Assembly (NCBI GenBank): GCA_022036555.1 | Contig: CM039120.1 | Coordinates: 22,088,350 to 22,152,349, forward strand | DNA: 64,000 nt | Direction: 5' to 3' | Origin: Microstegium vimineum | Taxonomy: Eukaryota > Streptophyta > Magnoliopsida > Poales > Poaceae | Shown here: positions 22,320 to 34,290 of the stretch, in pieces | Layout: each line of letters begins with the position of its first letter | How positions within the stretch are numbered: the first letter of the stretch is position 1 | Program-made: the position numbers and the translations under genes | Notes under the pieces: generated by a model | Told to the model about the DNA's origin: nothing | Database searches by the model: none | Seen by the model: the letters and a program-made list of their open reading frames with translations, nothing else

Positions 22320-22795
22320 GCGGCCAAGTAGATCCTCTCTATATAATGAGAGGAGATGTATCAATCTAAATAAAGCAAGAGATTAGAAGGAAACCCCTTC
22401 CCTCTTGCCGGCCGTGGGCGGAGCCCCGTGGCCGGCGTTCCCAGCGATCCCAAAACCCTAGCCGCCGCTGTCCTGTGAACAGTACCCGCGGTACTGTAGC
22501 ACCGCGGGTACTGTAGCGCGCCCATCTCTGTGCAACTCCCTCATCTCGATCCCCAGCAGCCACCATAACAATGAGAGGAGATGTATCAATCTAAATCAAG
22601 CAAGAGATTAGAAGGAAACCCCTTCCCTCTTGCCGGCCGTGGGCGGAGCCCCGCGGCCGGCGTTCCCAGCGACCCCAAAACCCTAGCTGCCGCTGCCCTG
22701 TGAACAGTACCTTCGGTACTGTAGCACCACGGGTACTATAGCGCGCCCATCTCTGTGCAACTCCCTCCTCTCGATCCCCAACAGCCACGCCAATA
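22320..22795 (+). repeat. LTR remnant with a 225-bp tandem duplication
   Basis: The chromovirus 3' LTR is followed by a sequence with CTCTCTATATAATGAGAGG, which looks like a TATA box and transcription start of an LTR, then an R/U5-like stretch. The block from AATGAGAGGAGATG (22345-22569) is repeated at 22570-about 22794 with a few substitutions. Each copy carries GC-rich GTACTGTAGCACC and GGTACTGTAGC motifs that can pair with each other. The U3 part is not visible, consistent with the chromovirus having inserted in it. Family unassigned. Confidence 0.6.
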
Positions 22796-24406
22796 GGCTT
22801 GACTGAAGGGACAACAAAATTAAAGAACAAGTGAAATGCTTGAGCATTGCTACTTAAGAAATTTGCACATATAATAATTATTTATCTAATTTCTTGTGTA
22901 GGAAAAGAAGCTTTCTCAAGATAATTTGAAAGATTTATGAGCTAATCTACAAGTGAGAATGGTTTTTAGTTGATCCATGAGCTAGTAAAGCTAAATGTAT
23001 TTTTTCTTTTATTTTTCTCTGCTCACCTTGGTTCAGAGGCTGGAAGCGGTAAAACCTGTTAGTGGAAGTAACTGATATGTCATATGTCGATATAGAGGCT
23101 TTCTAATATATACAAGAAACTTGTTGAACCTGTGCAATTAGGTGTGCAATATATATAATTTTTACTTACATATATTTTTATGCAGAGATTTTTTTTCTTG
23201 TTTTTATAGTTACTAATTAGAGATGGGGATAGCAAAAAATGTGTCTCACTCTGATGACCGACATCAGATATACGCGTAGCAAAATACATTTGTGATGACT
23301 ACATCAAAGATGCAGGTTGTCTATATGCATCAATGATGATTGTCATCAGAGACGTGGGTCATCTACGCATGTCTGTGAGACTATCATCAGAGACGTGGGT
23401 TGTTGTCTATGCACGTCTCTGATGCTATCACCAGAGACTGGGAAAACCGCATCTGTGATGATTGTGATCAAAGACAGGGAGAACCATGTATGTGACGTGG
23501 TCACAACACAGATGCAAATAAACTCATAGTTTGTGATGAAGTTGAGGTCCGTCTGTGATTAGGAAATCTGGCATAGGAGTTACCTAATCATGCATTTGTT
23601 TGTAAAAAAAAGCTTCCTCCTATTTATGTTTTGTTCATGTGCTTGAGCAGTGGTCCAACACCATTGATCACCTTTCATAAACACCCTATTTGTCTGTTTA
23701 GGAAGTCATACTGTATTAATTTCTTATGCATTTGTACTTTTCATCGATGTGCTTTCCTACTTGTGTATAAGTGTTTAGGATCCATTTCAACCAAAATTTC
23801 TTTAACGGCCTTTTGTTTGTAGAAAATGAGAAAAGTCGGCCACCCAAAAAAATAAAGGAGAAAGAACGTACACAAATAGAGAGAAAGAGCTGCGTTTGCT
23901 TGTCTGCTTGTCTGCCGGGTCTGCCTTCTGGGAGAAGGGAACGGTTTCGGTTGGCATTGACTTGAAATTGTGAAATTAACAAATGGTCTGACTTTTCTTT
24001 GCATGACACTTATTTAGCGTGCAATGCCTTAGCTTGAGATCTTAGTTCTTACCCTCCGTGTTGACTTGGGGACAAAACTCGCTCCTCGAATTCTGCTCTT
24101 GCGTAAGACAGAACCTTCTCTTCTGGATTGTGTTTAAGATTACATTTTCATTGGTCCAAACGTACGACAAAACTAGAAAAGAGTAGCTTTTTGGCTGCAG
24201 CACGCAAGCCATCATTGCTTTGACGTTCAAATGCAGGTTCATTGTACATAACCTGCGTTTACCAAAACTCGTTTGAACAGATTCTGTTTTCGAAATTTAG
24301 AGCTTGCATGTGTCGGCTTGTCTGCGGAGCCTACATTTCTTAGAGCAGAATTTTAGTTACATCCATTAGATTCGTAATTAATTATCAAGTGCTCTGACTG
24401 ATTTAC
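22796..24406. other. Old intergenic sequence with CACTA-like repeat cluster
   Basis: No gene seen. At about 23240-23560 there are imperfect repeats of CATCAGAGACGTGGGT and CATCTGTGATGA in both orientations. These resemble the subterminal repeats that bind CACTA (En/Spm) transposase, but no clean CACTA terminal inverted repeat was found next to them. 23571-24406 shows nothing recognisable. 24402-24406 (TTTAC) is the left target duplication of the next Copia. Confidence 0.35.
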
Positions 24407-25596
24407 TATTAGGAATATGCCCTAGAGGTACTCATAGAGATGATTGTATTTCCTTGTATCCATGACATATTATGAGTTCAATGAATATCCATTAAAGACA
24501 ACTTGTATCAATAAGCAATTATGTGAATTGTTTGTGAAACTCTTTTACTTGTATGGTTATTCTAAAGTTGTCCCTAATCGAAGTTCGTACTAAAATGTAC
24601 ATGAATATTGGATCAACACATTATTAGTTGATGACTATGTTTCACAAGTCATGGACATGGAAATGTCGAACTAATAATGTGGGCACATGTAGGACATGGT
24701 GCTGGACAGACCTGACATGAGATTGTCTCTATACACATCATGTACGTTATGTCCTTGGACCTGAGATTGTCGTATGTACTCAAGATGTGAAACGACCTAC
24801 CTTGGGACTACCAAACGCTACTCCGTGACTGGGTAGTTATAAAGGTGACTTTTGGGTTTATCAGGAAACATGCTGTGAGACATAGTCAATCAAGATGGAA
24901 TTTGCCACTCTCCATAAGAGAGATATCACTGGATCACTCAAATGATTAGATCATGAAATGCATGACCGTGCTTGGGTTAAGTGTTAACCCACGAGTTGAA
25001 CCAAATATCATGAGGCAAAGGAATAACATGTATATTGTAATGTGGTCGTTCGTCTGATATGATCATAGCGTATGCATAGGAGTTAACACGCCTTGCTAGA
25101 GTATTTGGGCCATGTCTATGTGTGCGTGAGCCCATAGGGTCGCACGTTTAAGGAGATGGAACCCTAATTCGGGTTGGTTTAGGGTTACTAATGGGCCTCC
25201 AACGTGGGAGCTCGTTAGGATGCCTATATAAGCAAGGGGTGGCACGGGGTGAGTTGATTCACGTCCTTTGGCGGTCGCTGTCGCCCTCCCCACGCTCGCG
25301 CCTAGTACTCCTCGCGGACCTAGCAGTCCGGAGGCGTGCCACTTCTACCCTGCACGTGTGGGATTCCTCGGAGGTGCTGCATCTGGAGCACAAGGACGAA
25401 CTGCGAGAAGGAGACGTTGAGATGGACGACCTCGCAACTACACGGCACTGCTGCGACGCGCACGACTACATCAAGTCGCTTCCGCTGCACCTGCGCGTCT
25501 AGTGGTAACCTCGTGATCTATAACTAGCACTAGTTCCTGGTTTATGGGGCAGAAAATTTTGTTTTCCGGCTAGCGTAGCAACCTCATAACCCTACA
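24407..25596 (+). repeat. 5' LTR of the Tork-like Copia (1190 bp)
   Basis: It matches 34291-35528 throughout and ends CCCTACA. Its first bases are TATTAGGAATATGCC where the 3' LTR has TGTTGGGAATATGCC, so the terminal TG needed for integration has mutated to TA. The TATA box is probably GCCTATATAAGC near 25220. Confidence 0.95.
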
Positions 25597-26640
25597 GGGG
25601 TATAGAGTCGTTAGATGCCTCGTTATAGTTTCGGGTGTGTGCATATGGAGATATGCATGGTTTTGGATCAATCTCTGATCATGGTTCGTGATCTTGCCAC
25701 GTTGGTATTGTAACGATCTACTCGTACCGGTCGGGATTCCGCCATCCGAGTTAAGTGATACATGTAAACCCAATTACGGTGAGTTGGAGATCAATAAGAT
25801 TGATCGAATTGGACCTAGGTCAAGTTCCAAGCGCATGAGATGCGGAGGCGACGGCGGATTGGATCCGCCGTCGGAGCGAAATTTGCAGAAAAGTGTTGTT
25901 CGGTAAAACGGCCATAACTTTTGCATACGACCTCGGAACGAGAAAAACCTTCAATGAAAATCGTGCGCCGGAAAATTTCGCATTTGTCAACGACATCCTT
26001 TGGCGGTTTTGGTGAAAATTAGATTTGCGAAATTCGGCCCAGAAAATTGTGTTTTCGGCGTTTTAAGTTTAGACGTCGGAATCGGTTAACTCTGTTTTGC
26101 AGGTATTCGTGATTGGTATAGCCCTTATGTGTATGTGACGCATATATGTAATTAATTCATGGCTTGCGCGTCATGATTAAGACAATATGGATGGAGCCAC
26201 ATATATTGTTAATTCATATGTAATGACATGCGTGCCAATCTATGATGATCCTACGACTATGTAATTTTACTTCACTATGTTACGATAGTGATAGATAGTC
26301 TTGGTGGACTCATCACGGAGGATGGCATACTTCTATCATGGAGATGGCGATCACCATGATGAACAGATTGATGGAGATGGAGATCTCCATAGGAATAATG
26401 GGCTATACCAAGTCAAATCTGTGTTTATGTCATTCTTACGATGTTCTACTTTCACGTGCGATAATATTTTTGTCTACATATGCGGTAGTGAAGTAGAACG
26501 ATCCCTCAGCAATGTTTAAGTCGTAATGCTTCACCAAACCTTGCACTGTCACATGTCTTGTACGATCGGTGGTAGGTATATGAAATTAGGGTGCCACTGA
26601 TTTTCCTTGACTAGACAGGTTCGTGTCGGACACTTACATG
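25597..26640 (+). other. Untranslated leader of the Tork-like Copia
   Basis: Non-coding. Immediately after the LTR the bases GGGGTATAGAGTC resemble a decayed TGGTATCAGAGC primer site. No open frame of note; the leader resumes at 30005 after the solo LTR. Confidence 0.6.
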
Positions 26641-29600
26641 TGTCACACCCGGTTTTCAGGACAAAACCAGATATACACCATATGTGAGCCCAGGAAGTCA
26701 AATCTCACATATAGCCATAGAACAAGGTAATATCAAAACATAATACTTAAATATATAACATATAAGGTCAAAGAAATAACCTTCAAACAACAAATAGCGG
26801 AAAGACACTCTAATCTTCGGGTGAAGACTGCAATCCACAGGGATCAACTGACTGGTTGATCACAAGCCTAACTGCTCGAGACTCTTGCAATATGGTACCC
26901 ATCTGAGATTTTTATCCAAATATTGAAAAGTAAACAAGCGTAAGTACTTTCGTACTCAACAATTATGCATGGGGTTCATGACACTGGTTCAACTGCATAA
27001 GCTTTTATATTATCTCAATTTTAGCATAGGATAGCATCAATATAATCAAAAAGCCCATTAACCTGTGATCAAGTGAACAAGATGTAATGCTTATATGAAC
27101 AAGTAACAATAATCAGTAATAAATAGCAACTAATGAGCTATGACATAAGGACATCACACAGTAAGGAGCCCAAGCCGCTCTTGATCATGAGCACGGCTAT
27201 TATAATAGTTTTACACTCTGCAGAGGTCGTACATCTTTACCCACAAGTCGTGATCCCCATATGCCATCACCTCTACCAAGGAAGTGGAGCAGGGTACACT
27301 ACGAGACCGTTCACAGGTTCCACTGGTAGGTAACAACCCGCTATACGTTTCCTCAATGGTTAGTGCTACCCCTCTTACGAGGGCACTAAGGTGAGCCCCT
27401 CTTGCGCCCTTTCGGGTAAGTTGCCACAAACCAGTAGAAGTCTAATACTGAGTCAAGCCAGAACCATATAGCTTGTGGTTGCACTGTAAGTCCTGGGGTA
27501 ATCTACTTACAGAAATATCCCCATGTGTAAGAACACAGGTTGAGGTTCCTGTTGTTCCACCTATAGTTCACGTTGCTAAAAAGTCATCTTTTATTGTCAT
27601 TGCATATATCATTAATCAAGTTTACATGATCATAGTCATTTGCTTGACACTAGCATCATACTACCCAAATGCATATGTTCCCAGGGTGACAAGGGATAAG
27701 GTACAATACTAGGGCAACCTTATAGGGTAACAAGGAAACTCATGCATATGATTAATTAATGATTATAGTGAATAAGATAACAAGGATGATCCCATGTCAT
27801 ACTTGCCTTAAAATCGGATTCCTCTTCTAGTTCAAATCTTCCAAGATCTTCAAAAATACCAACTTCTCCTTGATCTCCAACGCAAAACTCACCGATTGGA
27901 CAATAATTAACAAATCAGCACACAAGCATCTGATCATACAAAGCATACAAACATGGCTAAATTAGAACAATACACCAATCAATGAAAAAGATTTAAAAAG
28001 GAAACTACGCATCTCTACGACCACATAGACGCGAAGAACACACTAATCGGAGCTACGATGATCGAGATACATCTATCGAAAGGTTTGCTTATATAACAAA
28101 GAATTATGAGATTTATTAGTTTTAACTATATAAAGGAGTGTATAAAGTATTTCAGCGAAACACCTTGGTTTAATTAGGTCAAACTTATATTTGGATTTCG
28201 AAAACGAAAGAAGAAACTATCGATATTTTATGTGTAAAACAAGTTGCATATTTGCTAACCAAGATAGTGTTTGAAACCATAAAAATACAGAGCTATTAAC
28301 ATGTTATTAAAGATCACTAATGAAAAGGTTAATTTGTCACGAGACTAACGCAACTTGAACGGATCGAATCGGATCTAAAACGGAGAAGTTACGATTTAAA
28401 TGAGATTTGAGATTAAAACAACGGTTTAAAAAGACATTAAATAAATCTATATTTTCAAAGTTCAAAAACATGAGTGATTAGGTTTTCATCATGAAGATCT
28501 CGTCGCTACGAATCTAACACAATTGGAATGAATAAAAACGGAGTTGAAACGGAGATTTTATGAGCAAAAGAAGTTGGTGGCATTTTTGTAAATCTAGGAA
28601 AGCATACGTTGAAAGAAACAGACAGGGTTCTGTTTTAGAAAAGGGGAAAGCGTAAACCGTGTGGACAGCGGGTTGGTTCTGTTTTTGAAAGAAGCATACT
28701 TTGGACAGCGGGTTGGTTTCTATAAAACTTAGGGAATCTTTTGCAAAAACAGCGTGGCCATCTGGTTGACCTAGTCGTCGCTGAGGTGGCGCCATGTGGC
28801 GTGCGGTGGCTGGTCCACGACGATGCACCCGCCGACGTGGCCGTGGACTCGGTGCGGTGGACTCTGTCCACGCTATGCTATGGACCGAACCGGTATCCCA
28901 CAAAATGGATCTAATCTAAGCCGTAGATTCGCGGATGGATGGCCCAGAACAAAAGGGAAGAAAGAGAGAGGGAGTCAACCGGAGAAGAAGGTCGGCGCGG
29001 TGGCTCCATGGCTGGAGTGCGGCGGCGGGATTCCAATATGGGGCTACAGGGCACGATTCGGGACGGGAAAAGGATGGGAGGAGAGAGAAGTGCGCGGCGA
29101 ACTCGCTCTTGCTATCGGTTGAACCGATTTCATCGTGGAGACGACGGCGCGCCTGATGGGGCGGCTCGGTTCGCCGGCGAGATCTCAGCGAGCATAGACA
29201 GAGAGATAGGGAGCGGGAGAGAGGGCAATAAGGCACCTGGGGACCTTCCTTACCCTGATCAGGAGCACTACGTAGGGCTAAGGGAGGCAGAGGGGCACGA
29301 CAGCAGCGAGACCTAAGCGGCGGCGGCGGCTGCAAATGGAGCTCGCGGTAGCGGGATTCTAGGGCTCACAGAGCGCCGCTAGGAGCATGGATGGGGGCGG
29401 AAGGGGATGCGGCCATGCGGGCTTGGCTTTTATAGCCTAGAGGGGCGTGATGGGGAGGGAAGGGGATCCCTCGCTCGGCGGGAAAAAGGAAGGCGATGGC
29501 TTCCTTCCGTCCAGAGGAGGAAGACAGTGGTGGAGCGGCTGACTGATGGCCCCCGTGGTGTCAGTGGGTGAAGGGTCAAGGCCCACAAGCAGAGAGAGGG

Positions 29601-30004
29601 AGGGGGAAAGGAGCGCGTCCGTGCGGCTCGCTGGGCCGGCCTGCTGGGTTGCTCACTAGGCGAGAAGGGAGAAAGGCCGAGGGGGAGAGGGAGAGCTGGG
29701 CCAAAAGCAGAGAGAGGGTGAGGGAGGGGTTTTCCTCTTTTCCTTTTTATTTCCTTTGTTTTTCTTTTACTTCAAGGCCTAGTTTCAAAACATTTTTCAA
29801 ATTCAGTTTTAAAATTTTGAAACCTCCACTTAAGTCAATAAACCAAATGCACAAGCATGTATGCACAAATATGTTGCTACCATCTAATAATTTTTAATTT
29901 GTTGAAAATGTTTTTATTTTCGTACATTTTTATGAGCACAAAAAAAATCATAATTAAATCATTTTATTGCTATTTTCTTCTAAAGAAAATTTTAGGGTGT
30001 TACA
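26641..30004 (-). mobile_element. Gypsy solo LTR, minus strand (3364 bp)
   Basis: On the minus strand it starts TGTAACACCCTAAAATTTTC at 30004 and ends CCGGGTGTGACA at 26641. The same family is present on the plus strand at 55098-58739, which confirms both ends. No coding interior. A GC-rich block (about 28780-29700) ends with donor-like CAGG|GTAAGG (29253-29252). No matching 5-bp TSD is evident (flanks ACATG and GTTTG), so either the target copies have mutated or the LTR came from recombination between two elements. Confidence 0.88.
26941..26959 (-). promoter_or_regulatory. Conserved LTR hairpin with GAAA loop
   Basis: On the minus strand TTGAGTAC-GAAA-GTACTTA: a six- to seven-pair stem (one G-T pair) closed by a GAAA tetraloop, about 300 bases from the LTR end. 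The same sequence is at 58412-58430. It resembles the CTGAGTAC hairpins of the other Gypsy family. Confidence 0.5.
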
Positions 30005-30325
30005 GTTTGGTTACTTGAACAAGGTTATCCTAACGGTTAGGGACCTTGGAGCATTAGTTGTTGGAAACACAAGCATAGAGATGCCACCCAACAACAAGAG
30101 TCATATGTGATATGATTAGCAAGGAGTTGCTTACCGATCTACCATGTCGCCAAGCGGTGATGCTAAAGCTCACTAGTCGACTTGTTAGTTGTGGGTCTTG
30201 AATCACTAAGTTTCAATAGAGGTATATTGATTTTAGTGGGAGTAAATTCTATTAAAAGGTTTAATATGTTTTTACTCCGTCTTGGATACTTTTGTCTTAG
30301 TATTTTGCATTACTTTTTGTTGTTG
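30005..30325 (+). other. Copia leader, second part
   Basis: Continuation of the leader between the solo LTR and the gag ATG. Nothing recognisable beyond a run of short non-coding sequence. Confidence 0.55.
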
Positions 30326-31138
30326 ATGGCTCCCAGTAATCAACCATTTACTTTGCATTCAATTCTTAAGAAAGATATGTTGAATGGAACAAACTATGCA
30401 GATTGGATCCGCAACCTGCGAATTGTTCTCAGGGCTGAGAAAAAGGAAGATGTTCTAGACACCTCATTACCAGATGAGCCTGCTGATAATGCACCTGCTG
30501 CAGAGAAAACCGCTTACAAGAAAGCATGTGATGCTGATCTTGAAGTGGGTTGCCTTATGCTCGCTTGCATGGAGCCAGATCTCCAGATGCAATTTGATAA
30601 TAATCATGCAGCGTACGATATGATCGTGGCACTTAATGATATGTTTCAGACTCAAGCCAGGACTGAAAGGTTCAATGTTTCCAAGGATTTTGTCGAAATC
30701 AAGCTTGCAGAAGGCGCAGCAGTTGGCCCACATGCGATCAAGATGGTTGGTCACACTTAGAGATTGGAGAAGCTAGGCTTCCCAATGGGCCCAGAGTTGG
30801 CCACTGATTTCATACTTGTGTCTCTTCCGCCTAGCTATGGGAGCTTCATTTCGAACTACCATATGCATGGGGCGGAGAAGGGCTTGAATGAATTGTGTGG
30901 CATGCTTAAAATAGCAGAAGCTGATATCAAAAAAGGTGCTGGCAGTAGCCATGTGATGGCAGTCCAAAACAAGTCTAACTTTAAGAAGAAGGCTTGGAAG
31001 AAGAATAAGGCGATGCCTAAAGATCAGATCTCTAAGCCAAACCCTCCTCCTGTGCCCAAGGCTGTTGGACAAGCTACTGAAGCTAAATGCTTTCATTGTA
31101 ATGGGAAAGGTCACTAGAAAAGGAACTGCATGTTGTAC
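30326..31138 (+). pseudogene. Copia gag of the Tork-like element
   Basis: ATG at 30326 opens MAPSNQPFTLHSILKKDMLN, then GTNYADWIRNLRIVLRAEKK, the DUF4219/UBN2-type Copia capsid. The frame continues through FNVSKDFVEIKLAEG and is stopped by TAG at 30758-30760, in place of a coding codon before RLEKLGFPMGPELATDFIL. The CCHC knuckle reads CFHCNGKGH then TAG at 31115-31117, exactly where Trp is usual (TGG to TAG), followed by KRNC. A basic Lys-rich region precedes the knuckle. Length is normal for the family apart from the stops. Confidence 0.9.
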
Positions 31139-32760
31139 ATGAAATACGTGAAGGATGGCGGTGGTAAAGGTACTCCCGCTGCTTGTACACTTGTTGTTTA
31201 TGTTACAGTCATTTTTCTTGCTGATTCTTATATTAATTCTTGGGTATTTGATATCGGATCGGTTGCTCATATTTGCAATATGATGCAGGGAATGATAAGA
31301 AGTAGAAGCGTGAAAAGAGGAGAAGTTGATTTCCGTGTGGGCAACAATGCAAGAGTTGCTGCGTTGAGCGTTGGGACGATGCAACTTCACCTCCCATCGG
31401 GATTTATCATGGAATTGAATAATTGTTATTTTGTTCCTAGTTTAAGTCGAAACATTGTGTCACCTTCATGTTTGATGAAGGATGGTTATTCATTTGCGAG
31501 TAAAGACAATGGTTGTGTGATCTCAAAGAATGACATGTTTGTGGCTTTTGCATACATTGTGAATGGGTTGTTTATTTTAAATCTTGATGATGAACCTATC
31601 TGCAATATTAATGCTAAAAGGCCTCGGCTTAATGAGTTAAGTCCTACTTATTTGTGGCATTGTCGTTTAGGTCATATAAGTGAGAATCCCATGAAGAGGC
31701 TCCATTCAGATGGGCTTCTAACTTCGTTTGATTTCGAATCATACGAGAAATGTGAGGCTTGCCTATTGGGTAAGATGACCAAGTCGCCTTTCACAGGTTT
31801 TCCTGAGAGGGCGGCAGACTTATTGGAACTTGTACATACTGATGTATGTGGACCAATGAGTACGACAGTTAGAGGCGGATTTCAATACTTCATAACCTTC
31901 ACTGATGATTTTAGTAGATATGGATATATCTACTTAATAAAACATAAGTCTGAAACATTTTAAAAGTTCAAAGAATTTCAGAATGAAGTAGAGAATCAAC
32001 ATGGCAAGAAAATTAAAGCCTTTCGATCTGATCGTGGAGGCGAATATTTGAGCCATGAGTTTAGCAATCATCTAAAGAGTTGTGGAATTGTTCCACAGCT
32101 TACGCCACCTAGAACGCCTCAGAGAAACGGCGTATCCGAGCGACGTAATCGGACTTTGTTGGACATGGTTCGGTCTATGATGAGCTAGTCAGACCTACCA
32201 CTCTCGTTTTGGAGATATGCTCTAGAAACAACCGCTTTCACATTGAATAGGGTACCGTCTAAGTCCTTAGTTAAGACACCACATGAGATGTGCACTGGTA
32301 AGAGTCCCAGTTTGTCTTTTCTAAAGATTTGGGGTTGTGAAGTTTATGTCAAACGACTTATGTCTGATAAACTAACACCCAAGTCGGACAAATGCTTTTT
32401 CGTGGGATATCCAAAGGAAACTTTAGGGTATTACTTCTACAACCGATCAGAGGGCAAAGTGTTTGTTGCTCGGAACGATGTCTTCTTAGAGAAAGAGTTT
32501 CTCAATAAAGAGAAGAGTGGACAAAAGGTGTATCTTGAAGAAGTTCAAGATGAGCCAATAAGGAATAACTCTATGAGTGATGCTAATGTAGCAGAACAAG
32601 TTGAGATACCTGTGGAAAGAGAAACACCACCACTACCACGAAGGTCAGCAAGAATCCATGAGGCACATGGGGAAGTGTTGTTGTTAGACGATGACGAACA
32701 TGCGACATACGCGGAAGCAATGATGGACCCAAATTTCGAGGAATGGCAAAGTGCCATGAG
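31139..32760 (+). pseudogene. Copia protease and integrase of the Tork-like element
   Basis: Same frame as gag. The protease site reads WVFDIGSVAHICN near 31240; the catalytic DTG is mutated to DIG. The GAG-pre-integrase finger is WHCRLGHISENPM...CEACLLGKM (about 31652-31776). The integrase core has HTDVCGPMSTTVRGG (first Asp), SDRGGEYLSHEF (second Asp) and QRNGVSERRNRTLL (Glu). Stops are TAA at 31961-31963 (Glu expected in SETFEKFKEF) and TAG at 32186-32188 (Gln). The C-terminal part (WGCEVYVKRLMSDKLTPKSD, then FVGYPKETLGYYFYN) is followed by an acidic linker to RT. Confidence 0.91.
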
Positions 32761-34270
32761 ATCCGAGATAGATTCCATGGGAGACAATCAAGTTTGGAAC
32801 TTGGTTGACCCGCCTGATGGGGTTAAACCCATAGAGTGCAAATGGGTCTATAAAAACAAAAAAAGATATGGATGGAAACGTTCACATCTATAAAGCTTGA
32901 CTTGTTGCAAAGGGTTTTCGGCAAGTTCAAGGAGTTGACTACGACGAGACATTCTCGCCGGTAGTGATGCTTAAATCTATCCGAATCATTCTAGTAATTG
33001 CTGCTTATTTTGATTATGAGATTTGGCAGATGGATGTTAAAACAGCCTTTCTAAATGGAAATTTGGAAGAGGACGTGTATATGATATAGACCGAAGGCTT
33101 TGTTGATCCTAAAGATGCTGGAAAAATATGCAAGCTAAAGAAATCCATTTATGGATTAAAGCAAGCATCTTGGAGTTGGAATATTCGTTTTGATGAAGTG
33201 ATCAAACGGTTTGGCTTTCGTCAGAATGAAGAAGAACCTTGTGTTTACAAGAGGAAAGTGGGAGCGCTGTTGTATTTCTAATCTTGTATGTGGATGACAT
33301 ACTATTGATTGGGAATGACATTCCTATGTTGCAATCCGTAACGAATTCACTGAATAATAGTTTTTCTATGAAGGATTTAGGAGAAGCAACATACATTTTG
33401 GGCATTAAGATCTATAGAGATAGATCAAAGAGGCTTATAGGATTAAGCCAAGATACATACATTGACAAGGTGTTGAAACAGTTCAACATGGAATAATCCA
33501 AGAGAGGGTTCTTGCCTATGTCACATGGTATGCGTTTTAGCGAGAAGTAGTGTCCTACGACAGCTGATGAGCAGAAGCGCATGAGTAAGGTTCCATATTC
33601 TTCGGCCGTTGGTTCCATTATGTACACCATGATATGTACTCGCCCAGATGTCTCATATGCTCTAAGTGTTGCGAGAAGGTACCAAGCTAATCCAGGTGAG
33701 AGTCACTGGACGCTTGTTAAAAACATCCTTAAGTACTTGAGAAGGACTAAAGATGTGTTCCTAATCTATGGAGGTGAGGAGGAGCTCGTTGTAAATGGTT
33801 ACACCGATGCCAGCTTCCAAACTGACGTGGATGATTCACAATCTCAATCGGGTTTTATGTTCACAATAAATGGTGGTGCTGTAAGCTAGAAGAGTTCCAA
33901 GCAGGAGACAGTAACCGATTCTACAACAGAAGCCGAGTATATTGCAGCTTCTGCCGCTGCAAAGGAAGGTGTTTGGATGAGGAGGTTTCTCATCGAGCTT
34001 GGCGTGGTTCGAAATGCGTCTCGCCCATTGAATCTGTATTGTGATAACAATGGGGCGATAGCGCAGGCTAAGGAGCCTAGGAATCACCAAAAGAACAAAC
34101 ATGTACTACGGAAGTTTCATCTCATTCGAGAGTTCGTCGGTCGAGATGAGATCAAGATGTGGAAAATACATACGGATTTGAATGTTGCAGATCCTTCGAC
34201 AAAGGCTCTTCCACAGCCTAAGCATGAGGCGCACGTAAAAGCTATGGGTATTAGATATCTTCGAGATTAG
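32761..34270 (+). pseudogene. Copia reverse transcriptase and RNase H of the Tork-like element
   Basis: RT begins with WNLVDPPDGVKPIECKWVYK. The frame shifts in the A-run near 32860, and CGA to TGA at 32898 gives a stop in KARLVAKGF. QMDVKTAFLNGNLEEDVYM is followed by TAG at 33087. A second shift near 33255 restores the frame before LILYVDDILLIGND (about 33279). RNase H has TDASFQTDVDDSQSQSG and GAVS-stop-KSSKQ, where the stop at 33887 is TGG to TAG. Then come TEAEYIAAS and DNNGAIAQAKEPRNHQKNKH. The frame ends at 34270 shortly before the 3' LTR. Confidence 0.9.
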
Positions 34271-34290
34271 CTCTAGTGCAAGTGGGATAC

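Noticed and set aside
23317..23529. CRISPR-like repeat array
   Set aside because: Repeats are imperfect, irregularly spaced and in both orientations in a plant genome; they fit transposon subterminal repeats.
26636..30009. Target-site duplication for the minus-strand solo LTR
   Set aside because: Flanking pentamers (ACATG and GTTTG) do not match, even allowing a shift of one or two bases.
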